Assembly (NCBI GenBank): GCA_033060915.1
Contig: CM065381.1
Coordinates: 35,832,836 to 35,896,835 of the forward strand
DNA from: Euryodendron excelsum
Lineage: Eukaryota; Streptophyta; Magnoliopsida; Ericales; Pentaphylacaceae
DNA length: 64,000 nt
Reading direction: 5' to 3'
Notes under the pieces: model-generated
The model's database searches: none
What the model was told of the DNA's origin: nothing
The model's input: the letters and a program-made list of their open reading frames with translations, nothing else
Shown here: one piece after another, positions 35,501 to 47,307 of the stretch
Numbering within the stretch: position 1 is the first letter of the stretch
How the letters are laid out: each line of letters begins with the position of its first letter
Position numbers and translations under genes: made by a program

Positions 35501-37270
35501 GCTTTGGAGGCTAGTGTATGAGTGTGTATGAGTATATAGGAGGCTAGGGTTTGTGTATGGAGGCTAGGGTTTAGAGAACCTAAAGAAGACTAGGGTTTTT
35601 GCTAGGCTACGAGCTCTGTGTATTGAAAAGTAGGCTTTTTAGACTGAGTTTGTGGACATCTTTCACACTGGAGGAGGCTCTGTATTTATAGAGAGAAGAA
35701 TGACCTGCCGCATGTTGTAGTGGCACTAGGCCAAAATTGCTTCTGGCGCCACTAGGAGTGGCGCCAGGCCAATACTAGTGGCACCACGCCACTTAAGAAA
35801 GTTTTAAGGTCGGCAAGCAACGTATCTTCCGAAGATTTGGGCGCCTATATTAGTGACTACCATGCAGTTCTTAGCCTGACTTCACTAGGAGTGACTTTGA
35901 AAGGTTCGGGAAGGATTTAAAGGGGTCGAGAATGACCCGGAAGGCCAGAAAGGGAAAGGAACCCTTAGAATGGAGTCCTAAAGGTATTAGACTTGAAAAA
36001 CGATGTCAGGGTTTGTTAGAGGGGTCGACCGAGCCATTAGGGGTAAAACGATCAACTGGGCCAGAAAGCTGCCAGGACAGACTTAGAATGTCTTGGAAGA
36101 AGACTCGAGATTTGGAAAAATTATTTAGAATGTTCCCAACGGTTACCGGTTTGATACTCAAAGCCGGTGTGGTCGAAAAAGGCGACCAGCCTACCAGGGG
36201 CAAAATCATCATTTTGCACTGGGTTTGCTAGAAATGACTCGGAATGATCTGGAAAGATAATGAAAGGCTGGGAATGCTATAAAAAGCAATCTTGAGAGGT
36301 TACCAGTTTGATACCCAAAGCCGGTATGGTTCCCGGGGCGTTCGAATGCCTAGGGGCAAAATGGTCATCTTGACTGAAAAGTCTCGGAATTGGCCCGAAA
36401 TAGACTAGAATGCATCTAATCATGCTGGATTGCCTTTAAGACGATCTTGGAAATGTGGACTTATCGTTCTATGGACTTAGGTACTTTCTCGAGAAATGTG
36501 CTGAAAATGGCCCTAGGGGCAGTTTGGTCATTTTTCACTGAAGTGGGCTAGCAAACACTAGTGTTGACCTGGGTTTTGAGTGTTTCCGCCACTCTGACGG
36601 CAATCCCGTGATACAGGGGTTTGTTGGCAGTTCCCTATATCGACCTGTTTACGAGTACTTCCGTTACTCTAATGGTTGCGATGTTTGCGAGTACTTCCGC
36701 TACTCTGACGATTCGCGATCATTCCCGAGATTGCTTGATCTTGGGAAGCTGCTAAATAGACTTAGCGTTTGAGGAATCAACTTTCTCAAGAGGCGTGCCA
36801 AAACGGACATTTCTAAATTAGCGGGCTAGCAGGTACCAAAGGTGGACCGTTCTACCATCTCAAGGACTTGGGGGCTCGTCTCGGTCGACGGGTTTGAAGG
36901 GATTTACTATTCCGAAGAGTTCACTTAGAAACGTGCCGGATTGGAGGGTCTTACCTGCTTGAGGAATCAACTTTCTTGAAAGGTGCGTTGGATTTAATTG
37001 GAATTAGAATTGGAATTGGAATTGGAAATGGAATTGAAAAGGGGACTTACCATCTTCGGAAAGACGTGCCTGTTGGAATTGGACCGAACATTACCCCTAA
37101 GGGCATTTTGGTCATTTTGCCTCTATTTGGGCCCGACGGGCCCACAAAGCGGTTTGATTGACGGGATTAGACTTGGAAAGTTGATTTAAATTGGAATACG
37201 TCCATATTGACTTGAGTACAAGTCTGGATGGATTGGAGACTACCGAACGGGCAAAAATGGGGTGCTTACA
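32576..37270 (-). repeat. E: LTR nested in the 5' LTR of D, minus strand, end truncated
   Basis: Right edge is a clear LTR start (minus strand TGTAAGCACCCC at 37,270). At the left, about 25-30 bases of the LTR end are missing: it starts near AAGGAATACACACACAAG. D sequence stands on both sides: a CTTGTCTTCAACC-type stretch before it and TTCAAGAGCTTCGAAGG after it. No target duplication found. Subfamily II (like B and F), without a long 81-bp array. Confidence 0.82.
35683..35690 (-). promoter_or_regulatory. TATA box of E
   Basis: TATAAATA on the minus strand in CTCTATAAATACAGAGCC; a GGCGCC palindrome lies at 35,743-35,765. Confidence 0.85.
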
Positions 37271-37797
37271 GTCTTGACTTAGACTTAAGAGTGCTTCAAG
37301 AGCTTCGAAGGGGTTGAAGATTGCCTCCCATGGTGCTTGGGGGCTAGGGTTAGTGTGTGTAGGCTAGGGAGGCTTGAATCTTAGAGAGAGCTAGGGTGTT
37401 TTCAAATTTTCGGAGGCTTTCTAGAGAGAGGCAAAGCTTCTTTATGATTTTCTAGACCTGGAATACGTTAGGGGTGGCCTGTATTTATAGGAGAATACGG
37501 CGGTAGGTGGCGCTAGGCCAAAATTTGGCTAGGTGCTACTAGGAGTGGCACCCAGCTCTAGATTCCATAGAGATTTGATTTGATTCGACCTTGGGCTACA
37601 AGACAAAGATTTGGGTGCCACTTCTAGTAGCTCTTAGTCTTTTTTTGTCCAGGCTCCACTACAAATGGCTCCGGTTCAATTTGGAATACTATCGGGCTAC
37701 AGGGCCTAATTGGAACAAAGATAGGGGCACTCGGGAGTGTCCTAGGGGTTACTGGTTTGATACCAAGAGTCGGTGTGGTTGAAAATACTAGTCTAAG
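37271..37797 (-). repeat. 5' LTR of element D, segment 2
   Basis: Continues D after E: GGCTAGGGTTAG telo-box-like words, the TATA box at 37,482-37,489, and a GCCACTAGGAGTGGC-like palindrome. Stops at CTAAG (37,793-37,797) where the copia LTR begins. Continues at 63,524 with the GGTGTGGTT... / GGGGCATTC...GGGTAAAACGGTCATT series expected next. Confidence 0.72.
37482..37489 (-). promoter_or_regulatory. TATA box of the element D 5' LTR
   Basis: TATAAATA on the minus strand in the context CCTATAAATACAGGCC. Confidence 0.75.
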
Positions 37798-39619
37798 TGG
37801 TAACGCAAGAGAGAGGTGAATTGGGTTTAAACAATAATTCAACAAATAATTTCAGATTTAAAAATTCTAACTAAATATTCAAAAAAATATTAATCAATCA
37901 ATAATATGTTGTAGATAAATGCAAGAAATTCAAACTATAAAGTAAAGGAGACAAAGAGAAGAGAATACAACACCAAAATTTATTGTGGTTCGACATTAAC
38001 TCCAAAGTCTACGTTCACTCCCCAAGACTCTTTTCTTGAGATTTTTCTCCACTATATCCAAATCACAGACACAGCCACTAGCCTTTTAGGCCAAGAACTA
38101 GTCCTCATTTACAACTAGTTTTTTTCCACAGATACTAGTCACAGCCCTCCAACTAGTTTTTACAAAGGTGCTAGTCACACCCAACTAAGTGATACCTTAC
38201 TGTAACTAGTTTTTATACAGATGCTACTCACACCCAACTCCTAACTATTTTCCCTAGCTGATCTCTCCCTTGCAAGAAGAAAAAACAAGAATACAACCAC
38301 TCTTACTTACAAATAAATTCTCTCAAAAAATAAATATGCCAATGAAGCCCTCAAAACATTAAAAGATAAAAGACAATTAAGCTCTCAAAGACTTTGTAAG
38401 ATGAAGATCACTTTGATACACAATCTTTTATTGCTCTAGTTCTTCTCTTTTGTTACTCAAGGTATATCTATTTATAGATGAAGATAAGAGGATTATTTGT
38501 AGCTTCAAATGAGTTTATAGCCGTTGGAGAGAACCGAAGACATTTCTTCCTGTTGAGCTACTTTCTGTCAAACAGGTTTTTGAATTTCTAATAAGATGTC
38601 TTCATTTCCACCTTGGTGTTTGCCTTGATAACGTTCGAATTTGAAAATGTATATAAGAGAAAAGTTGTACAAATGGAAGTCAAGTTTTCAAAACCTCAAG
38701 CATCAGATTGATCTAATGGTCAGATCAAAAGTTATAATCAAATTATTCGAATTGTCTCCCAGTTAGCATATTTGAATTTCTACACAGCTATGTCAACTTG
38801 TATTAGCTTTTTTCTATAGCAAACGTTCGATTTTGAAAATCTCTATATGATATGAAATGTAGATATGGATGTTGTATTTCCAAATCCTCAAGAATCAAAG
38901 CATTTGAAGATTAGAGCCAAAAGAAATGAGTGAAATACTTTGGATGTCTCTCTAGCTGTCATCTTTGAATTTTTATAGCACTAAGTCAGATGTATGCTCA
39001 TTTTTCATCTAGATAACATTTGAATATAAAATTTCATATAAGAAATAAAATGTATATATGGATGTTAGCTTTTCATAAGTTCAAAAATTAGATCATTTGG
39101 ACTTCTGGATCAAATGATATGGTCAAATAATCATGACTGTCTCCAAGCTACCATATTTTGAATTTCAAATCCAGTAAGTCTCCTTGCAACTCATTTTCAT
39201 CAAATAAACCATTCCTTTTATGAAAACTTCATAAGACACCATAATTGGATATTTGAGTCTTCTTTCCAGCCCCACAAGAATCAAATCAATCCAATGGTTA
39301 GATTAAAAGATATGATCAACTACTAAGGTTGTATCATAGGATATAGTTTCATCAAATTTTTTACCTTAGAAGAAAATTATGTACTTTAATTTTATTCCTT
39401 GAATCAAATTTCCTTCAAACATGATTCTGAAAGATTTAGATATAATTTTTTAAATCTTGATCTATCTTTCAAGTGCTTCTTAATCCTGCAAAACTTTATT
39501 ACACCAACTAGACCAATGATTAAAAGTATTGAATATATTTAATCAAGAAAACATTTATAAATCAAAGTTATTATCAAAACCATATATAAAATTCCATATG
39601 AATAAACTTAGGGCTAACA
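37798..39619 (-). repeat. Copia 3' LTR (1,822 bp)
   Basis: Minus strand starts TGTTAGCCC after AAAAATGGGGAGAT and ends TTGCGTTACCA, so TG...CA ends. The end block with ACCCAATTCACCTCTCTC is typical of plant copia LTRs. The LTR contains three ACTAGTTTTTACA...TGCTAGTCACACCCAACT units (38,100-38,250) and about four degenerate units of roughly 145 bases (38,620-39,340). Confidence 0.82.
38469..38476 (-). promoter_or_regulatory. TATA box of the copia LTR
   Basis: TATAAATA on the minus strand in CATCTATAAATAGATATACC. Confidence 0.7.
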
Positions 39620-39634
39620 ATCTCCCCATTTTTT
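39620..39634 (-). other. Polypurine tract of the copia remnant
   Basis: Minus strand AAAAATGGGGAGAT directly before TGTTAGCCC, with GTTGTCATCATAAAA upstream, a word order common in plant copia elements. Confidence 0.8.
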
Positions 39635-40303
39635 ATGATGACAACCTTTGATTGATTTACTTCATAAAATCACTTCAAGTAATACAAAATGTTTTCATAA
39701 ATATTTCATGTTCTAGAGAGTAGTAGAAAAATAGAGACAAATATAATCCAAACTCCCCTTCAACCAATGCATCTCATCTTAAACTTATTTTCATAAATAT
39801 TTTATGTTCAAGAGAGTAGTAGAAAAATAGAGACAAACATAATCTAAACTTTCTCTCAACCAATGCATTTCATCTTAAACTCATTTATAAAAGAATTCAA
39901 CTAAAAACTTATCATATTAATCAACATATTTCTCCTCCTTTATTATCATCAAAAAATAATCATATATAAAACTAATAAAATTCCATAGAATATAGCGACA
40001 TACATTTTCTTTTGTCATCCAAAAAATATATTCAATGTATATTATATATGCAAGACATATTCAATTCAATACCAAACATGCTTTATAAATCAAAACATTT
40101 TATATTTCTTCCCCTTTTAATATCAAGAAATGCATGAAAAAAAATGTAATCAAGTATCTATTAGAAGTCAAGTATAAGTAAATTTATACGTATAACTTTC
40201 AAAATATTTCAAAGCATGTCACAATTTTTTTTAAATAATAAAAAATAAATACACACACACACACACACACATATATGTATATATTAAAGTTTTCTTTTCT
40301 CTA
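39635..40303 (-). other. Copia remnant noncoding interior
   Basis: AT-rich, no ORF supported; includes two near copies of a segment with CAACCAATGCAT(C/T)TCATC and GAGAGTAGTAGAAAAATAGA (39,700-39,880), and an AC repeat. pol would normally stand between gag and this place. Confidence 0.65.
40251..40270. repeat. (AC)10 microsatellite
   Basis: Ten AC units followed by an AT-rich tract. Confidence 0.93.
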
Positions 40304-41344
40304 TCATGCAACATCAATAGAGTAATATACCTCATCTTTTTCTCTTAGCATTAAGCATAAGTTGACAACTTCATTGTCACTATCATCTTCATTGGAATTG
40401 CTTTCTTCACTATCACTCTAATATATCATCACGTTTTTTATTTTAGCCTTTTTTTTACCATCTTGAGCATTGTGAGCGGGTTTTTTGCATTCATAGCAAA
40501 CAATGATATCTTTCTGTGAGGGCATTTTCTCACTTTGCTTTTTCTTTCTTAGAAATCTTTTGAATTTTCTTGTGATCATAGCAAGTTCCTCATCTTCATT
40601 GCTACTTTCTCCATCATTATAAATATCATCATTTGTAATAGATAATTTCAAAGCAAGATCTTTCTTTCTTTTCCATTCATCTTCATCACCATTCATGGTA
40701 AGTTCATGAGTAATGAGTGAACCCAAGAGCTCATCTATGGTAAGCTTTGTAAGGTCTTTGGCTTCTTATATGACGGTGACTTTCGGCTCCCAATTCTTTG
40801 GTAGAAACCTAAGAATCTTTCTCACCAATTCAACATTATTATAAGATTTGCCAAGAGATTTTAAGACATTTATAATATCAGTGAATCTAGTAAACATGTC
40901 GGAAGTAATTTCATCAAGATTCATTTGAAACAACTCATATTTGTGCACATGTATACTAATCTTGGGTTTCTTAAATTGAATAGTTCCCTCGTGTGTAATC
41001 TCCAATTTATTCCAAATTTCTCGAGCCGATTCACAAGTAGATATACGGTTAAATTTATTTACATCAAGAGCACAATAAAGAACATTTATAGCTTTAGCAT
41101 TTAATTGAACATTTTTCATATCACTAGCATTTCATTTACTTTCTTTCTTAAGCATATCTTTTCCTTTTACAATCTTAGTTGGTATACTAGGACCACTATC
41201 AATAACTTTCCATAACTCATAATCCATAACTTGAATATATATTCTCATTCTATCTTTTCAGTAGTTATAATTTGTGCTGCTAAACAATGGTGGTTTATTG
41301 GTCGATTGACTTTCAGCAAGGGAAATACTAAAAATAATTGCCAT
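40304..41344 (-). pseudogene. Ty1/copia gag with four in-frame stops
   Basis: One frame of 347 codons from ATG at 41,344 to TGA at 40,304-40,306. N-terminal STNKPPLFSSTNYNY and MRIYIQVMDYELWKVI are the usual copia Gag start. Middle: MVQLNAKA-like NVQLNAKAINVLYCALD, SAREIWNKLEITHEGT, MFTRFTDIINVLKSLGK, VRKILRFLPKNWEPKVT, LLGSLITHEL (UBN2-type gag). A zinc knuckle CYECKKPAHNAQDGK has C, C and H but lacks the last Cys. Stops: TGA 41,258-41,260, TGA 41,132-41,134, TAA 40,766-40,768, TAG 40,418-40,420. No frameshift. An acidic Ser/Asn/Asp tail follows. It once formed the particle shell. Confidence 0.9.
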
Positions 41345-41374
41345 AATTTACTCTTAGATGGTTAAGTTCACTAT

Positions 41375-44300
41375 TGTCGAGCCCAGATTTTTCGCACCCA
41401 AGGAAGACACACATAAACGGGAAAAATACTATACTCTCTCATTAGAACTCATCCTCCTAGAAGAATGAGTGCGACTAGGTTTGAATTGAAAATTTAATTT
41501 GAATAAAGGGCTTTTAAAAAACAATTTGGATTCGCCACCTAACTTGATTAAGGCGAGTTAGGTCACCTAAAAACTAAGCACAATCCGAATACTACACTTA
41601 GGGTTTTTGAAAACCATTTTGAAAATACTTCCGCGAGAGAGGGTTTTTAAGAAAACAAGTTGTTTGGCAAACTTTAGAAAATATTTAAGCCTTTTTTTGA
41701 AAATAACTCCATTTGGTCCTTGAAAACAGTGATATAAGTTTGGAGGTTGGTTACATGTAGGGAAGACGCACTAAGCCATCACCCTACCTTGCCCTTGCGG
41801 TACCTACATGTCTATTCACCCTAGATTCAACCATTAGAGTCTTCAACTAACAAATGTTTAGAAATATCCACTTTTAGAAAAGAATGTGTAAAAGAATGAT
41901 GCATGATATGCATGTGCTTGAAAAAGATTTGATTTGAAAACAGATTTGAAAAGAACTTGATTTGATTTGGAAAAGAGATTTGAAAAGATAGATTTGATTT
42001 TGAAAGAAAGTTTTAGAGATGGAAAATAGAGATTTGTAAATAGAAATTTGAAATAGATCATGGAATTTGAAGCTTGGAAGAGATTAGGAAATTGGAAACT
42101 TGAAGAAGATTGTGGAATTGGAGATTTGAAAGAAGTTATAACCGCACCCATGAGGGTTGCCTACGTATCCTTTTTGAGGAATCAAGTCAGTCGTAGTTCG
42201 GATAAGAGTCCGATAGAAAATAGAAGGTTTTGATTTGAAAAAGTGTTTGATTGGAAAAAGGAGTTTGATTTGAACTTAGAATAGAAGATTGGAATTTGGA
42301 ATTTGGAATTGAAAAGATTAGACTTTAATTTGGAAGATTGAGGTTTAGCAATCTTAGACTTAGAAAGATAGGATTTAGGAAGGATTTGAGATTTAAGAAA
42401 GATTTGACTCGAATGTTGGACTTGGAAGATTAGGGAAGTTGAAATTTAGGGAACATTTGAATTAGGAAAGTTTCAAAATAAAAAAGTTCCGTTTTAGAAA
42501 ATTTTTATTTTAGGAAAGATTTCGTTTTAGGAAAATCTCGAGTTAGGAAAGTTTTAAAATAGGAAAGAATCAAAATTAGAAAGTTTTGAAATTGCAATGT
42601 TTTAGAATAGGAAAGTTTCGATTTAGAAAAGTTTCAAATTAAGAAAGGTTTCGTTTAAGGAAAGTGTAGAATTTAGAAAGCTCTAACTTAAGAAAGTTTT
42701 GAATTTAGAAAGTTTTGACTTAAGAAAGTCTTGAATTTAGAAAGATTTGACTTAAGAAAGTTTTTTATTTGGAAATATTTGACTTAAGAAAGTTTTGGAT
42801 TTGGAAAGATTGGAAATTTAGAAAGATTTAAAATTAAAAAGATTTGAAAAGTTAAATTTCGAAAGGTATGGAATTTAGGAAAGGTTGGAATTAGGGAAGA
42901 TTTAGATTAGGAAAGATTTGAAAGTTCAAGTTTTGAAAACTCAAGGCTTAGGAAAGTATGAGATTAGGAATGATTTGGATTAGGAAAGATTTAGACTAGG
43001 AAAGATTAAGACTCCTATTTCTTAAAACAAAGGATAGGATTTTGTTTCTAAAAAGAGATGGTTTGATTTTGTTTTCAAAAACGGAGGATTGGATCTAGTT
43101 TACTAAAAAGGAGGATTTGATTTGGCATGGAATTGGAAATATGAAGTTTTGAAAATCCTAGATTTTAGAGTAGAAAATAGGTTTTGGAAATATATAGTGT
43201 TGATGTAGAAAATAGAATTTTGAAACTTAAACTTTAAGGCCAAAATAAGGAATTGGAAATCACGTTTTTGGGAAGAAAAACTAGAGTTTCCTAATTATTG
43301 GCTCTAGGGCTTGACTTGGGCTCCAAGGAGAAGAGTTTTTGGAAAGTAGAATTTTTAGAAAGGAAGATTTTTGGAAGGAGATCTAAAAAGGAGTCTTTGA
43401 AAAGTGAATTTTGAAAAGAGAGTTTTTGAAAAGAGATTTTGAAAAATAGATTTTTTGAAAGGAATTTTTAGAAAAAAACTTTGGAAAGGAATTTTGAAAA
43501 GGAGATTGAAGAGAGTTTTTAGAAAGTATGTTGGAAAAGAGATGTTTAAAAGGAGATATTTGAAAAGAAAGTTTTTAGAAAGTCCATAAACATATTTCAC
43601 TTTTCTAAAGCAATTTCAACCATAACAAAGCTAGAACTACTTTAAGATAGTGGTTTTGAAAACAACAAGGATTTTAAAATATGGACCATATCGGTCACTT
43701 TAAATGTAACACTTTCCTAAAGCAACCCTAGCCATAGAAAGGCTAGAATAACCTTAGGTTTGTGATTTTGAAAATAAGTTTTAAAGAAAGAAGATTTTGA
43801 TGCAAGTTTGAAAACAATTTTAATGTAAGTTTTGAAAACAAGTTTGAAAACACAATTTGGAGGAATGCAAGATCATGATATGCACAATGCAAGTTGGGGT
43901 TATGAACATACAAGGTTAAGGTTTCACCACATAATCAAGGGGGCCGAACCCACGTGGTCTCTGGTTAGACTAAAAGAAAGCCTCTGACATGGTGACTTTT
44001 AATAGCCTAATCCTACACATGGACTGGGAAGTCCCTTATTTTAAGCATGTAAGAAACGGGGGGAAGAAGATGAGAGATTAAAATAGAATAAAACCCAAGT
44101 GGGTTCGGAGAGAGAAGAGAGAGGGGGAAGATGTGCAAATTTAAATGGAGAGCCTACCTTGTATCTTCTTATTTTGCTTGCTTTGCTTCGGTTCTCGCTT
44201 CGCTTTGCGTCAGTCTTCAAGGGCTTGTCTTTATCTTCGAGAGCTACGGGTTGTAGCACTTTAAGTCTTCAATAGAGGCTTTGGAGGCTAGTATAGGAGT

Positions 44301-45411
44301 GTATATAAGTGTATGGGAGTATATGAGAGCTAGGGTTTGTATATGGGGGCTAGGGTTTTGGAAAACCTAAAGAAGACTAGGGTTTAGGGAGGATACGAGC
44401 TCTGTATATCAAAGAGGAGATTTTTTAGACTGATTTTGCAGACCCTTTTCACGCTGGATAAGACTCTATATTTATAGACAGAGGAATGACCTAGTGCCTG
44501 TTGTAGTGGCGCTAGGAAAAACTTTACACTGGCGCCCCTAGGAGTGTCACCAGGCCATTTTTTGGCTTAGCATCACTACCAGTTGTGCGAACCAATTAGG
44601 AAATATTTAAGGTTGGCAAGCAACGTATCTTCAGAAGATTTAGGTGCCTGTACAAGTGACGACCATGCAATTTTTAGTCTAGCTTCACTAGGAGTGGCTC
44701 CAGAAGGTCCAGGAAGAATTTAGAGGACCGGGAATGACTCAGAAGGCCAGAAGGAACAAGAACCCTTAGAATAGAGTCCCGAAGGCAGTAGACTTGAAAA
44801 ATGATGACAGGATGTGTTGGAAGGGTTAACCGGGCCATTAGGGGTAAAACGATTAATCGAGCCAGAAAGCTACCGAGATGGACTTGGAATGTCCCGGAAG
44901 AAGACTCAAGATTTGGAAACATTACTTAGAATGTCCCAGGAGGTTACCGATTTGATACCCAGAGCTGGTGTGGTTAGAAAAGGAAAATCGGCCCACCAAT
45001 GGCAAAACGGTCATTTTGCACCAGGTTTGCTGGAACCGACTTGGAACGATCCAGAAAGATAATGAAAAGTCGAGAATAATATAAGAAGCATTCTCGGGAG
45101 ACTACCGATATGATACCTAGAGCCGATATGGTTCCCGGGGCATTTGGATGCCTAGAGGCAAAATGGTCATCTTGACCAGAATGTCTCAGAATTGGCTCGA
45201 AGCAGACTAGAAGACACCTAATCATACCGGATTGCCTTTAAGACAATCTTGGAAGGGTGGACTTACCGTTCCAAGGACTTAGCTGCTTTCTCGAGAAATG
45301 TGTTGAAAATGGCCCTAGGGACAGTTTGGTCATTTTTCACCAAAGTCGGCTAGCAGGCATTGGTGTTGACCTAGATTTTGAGTGTTTCCGTTACTCTGAC
45401 GGCGATCCCGC
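41375..45411 (-). repeat. F: LTR, minus strand, part 1
   Basis: Starts TGTCGAGCCCAG (inverse LTR end), subfamily II. Interrupted at 45,411 by element B within GACGGCGATCCCG and resumes at 62,873. Complete length about 4.69 kb. Its outer flanks (ACTAT at 41,370-41,374 and TCGTT at 63,524-63,528) are not a duplication: left is copia, right is D. Confidence 0.85.
44469..44476 (-). promoter_or_regulatory. TATA box of F
   Basis: TATAAATA on the minus strand, in the context CTATAAATATAGAGTC. Confidence 0.8.
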
Positions 45412-46988
45412 TGTAAGCACCCCATTTTTGACCGCTCGGCAATCTACGGTCTGTCCAAACTTGTACTCAAGTCAGTATGGACGTATTCCAATCGAAATCA
45501 ACTCTCTAAGTCTAATCCCGTCTATTCATTGCTTCTCGAGCCCACTAGGTCCAAATAGAGGCAAAATGACCAAAATGCCTTTAGGGGCATTGTCCTTTTC
45601 AAATTCCAAATCAGACACGTCTTTTCGAATACGGTAAGTCCCCTTTCAACCTATCGACCAGGACGGGACCTTAAGTCCCCTAGATGGTAGAACGGTCCAC
45701 CTTTGGCGCCTGCTAGCCCGCCAATGTAGAAATCTCCATTTAGGCACGCCTTTTGAGAAAGTTAATTCTCAGGCGCTAAGTCCCTTTAGCAGCTTCCCAA
45801 GATCAGGTAGTCTCAGGAATAATCACGAACCGTCAAAGTAGCGGAAATACTGGTAAACATCGCAACCATCAGAGTATCGAAAATACTCGCAAACAAGTCG
45901 ATATAGAGAATTGCCAACCAACCCCTGTATCACGAGACCACCGTCAGAGTGGCGGAAACACTCAAAACCTAGGTCAACACCGGTGCCTGCTAGCCAATTT
46001 CGGTAAAAAATGACCAAACTGCTCCTAGGGTCATTTTTGACACGTTTCTCGAAAACACACCTGAGTCCTCAGAATGATAAGTCCACCCTTTCAAGATTGT
46101 CTTAAAAGCAATCCGGCATGATTAGGTGCCTTCTAGTCAGTTTCGGGCCAGTTCCGAGACTTTCCGGTCAAGATGACCATTTTGCCCCTAGGCATCTGAA
46201 TGCCCCGGGAACCACACCGGCTCTGGGTATCAAACTGGTACCCTCCCGAGAATGCTTCTTATAGTGTTCTCAACCTTCTATTATATTTCCGGATCATTCC
46301 GAGTCAGTTCTTGTAAACCCGATGCAAAATAACCGTTTTGCCCCTGGTGGGCCGGTCACCCTTTTCTAGCCACACCGACTCTGGGTATCAAACCGGTAAC
46401 CTCCCAGAAATGCTTTTTATAGTATTCCTGACCTTCCTTTATCTTTTTTGAATCATTCCGAGTCAGCTCTGGCAAACCCGGTGCAAAATGACTGTTTTAC
46501 CCCTGGTGGGCCAGTCGCCTTTTCTAACCACACATGTTCTGGTTATCAAGCTCGTAGCCTTTGGGAATGTTTTGAATAATGTTTCTAAATCTCGATTCTT
46601 CTTCTGGGACATTCTGAGTTCGTCCCGGCAACTTTCTGATCTAGTTGACCATTTTGCCCCTAATGGCACGATCAACCCTTCCGACAATTCTTGTCATCCT
46701 TTTTCAAGTTCATTACCTTCAAGACCCTATTTTAAGGGTTCCTGCCCTTTTTTGGCCCTCTGGGTCATTCTCGGCCCCTTCGAATCATTCCCGGACCTTT
46801 CGGAGTCACTCTTAGTGAAGCCAGACTAAAAATTGCATAGTAGTCACTAGTACAGGCACCCAGATCTTCTCAAGATACGTTGATTGCTGACCTTAAAATT
46901 TTCCTAACTGGCTGGCGCCACTCCTAGTGGGGCCAGAAGCATTTTTGGCCTAGCGCCACTATAACAGGCGTCGGGTCTATCCCATCTT

Positions 46989-46996
46989 TATAAATA
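46989..46996 (+). promoter_or_regulatory. TATA box of the element B 5' LTR
   Basis: TATAAATA in CTTTATAAATACAGAGCC, drives the element transcript; a GGCGCC palindrome at 46,912-46,934 precedes it. Confidence 0.85.
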
Positions 46997-47296
46997 CAGA
47001 GCCTCCTCCAGCATGAAAGAGGTCCACAAACTCAGTCTAAAAACCCTACTTTTCGATATACAGAGCTCGTAGCCTCTCTAAACCCTAGTCTCCTTATGTT
47101 TTCCAAACCCTAGCCTCCTATACACTCATATACACTTCTATACACTTATACACTAGCCTCCAAAGCCTCTTTTGAAGACTTGAAGAGCTACAATCTGAAT
47201 CTTTGAAGATTCAAGACCAACTCTTGAAGATTGGAGTGAAGACCGAAGCAAGACAAGAAAAGAAAATCGCGCAAAGCTAAGCAAAATAAAGAAGAC

Positions 47297-47307
47297 ACAA
47301 GGTAGGC
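47297..47307 (+). promoter_or_regulatory. Splice-donor-like site in the B 5' LTR
   Basis: ACAAG|GTAGG with GT at 47,302, about 285 bases after the expected transcription start. With the acceptor at 51,627 it would define a 4,326-base leader intron that removes U5 and the primer site. Confidence 0.45.

Larger units (their letters stand above)
37798..41374 (-). mobile_element. Ty1/copia remnant with 3' LTR and gag only
   Basis: On the minus strand: gag (41,344-40,304), 0.67 kb of noncoding sequence, a polypurine tract and a 1,822-bp LTR. The 5' LTR, protease, integrase, RT and RNase H are absent. The right end at 41,374 abuts LTR F 30 bases upstream of the gag ATG. It was inserted into the D LTR at CTAAG (37,793-37,797). 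Confidence 0.82.
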
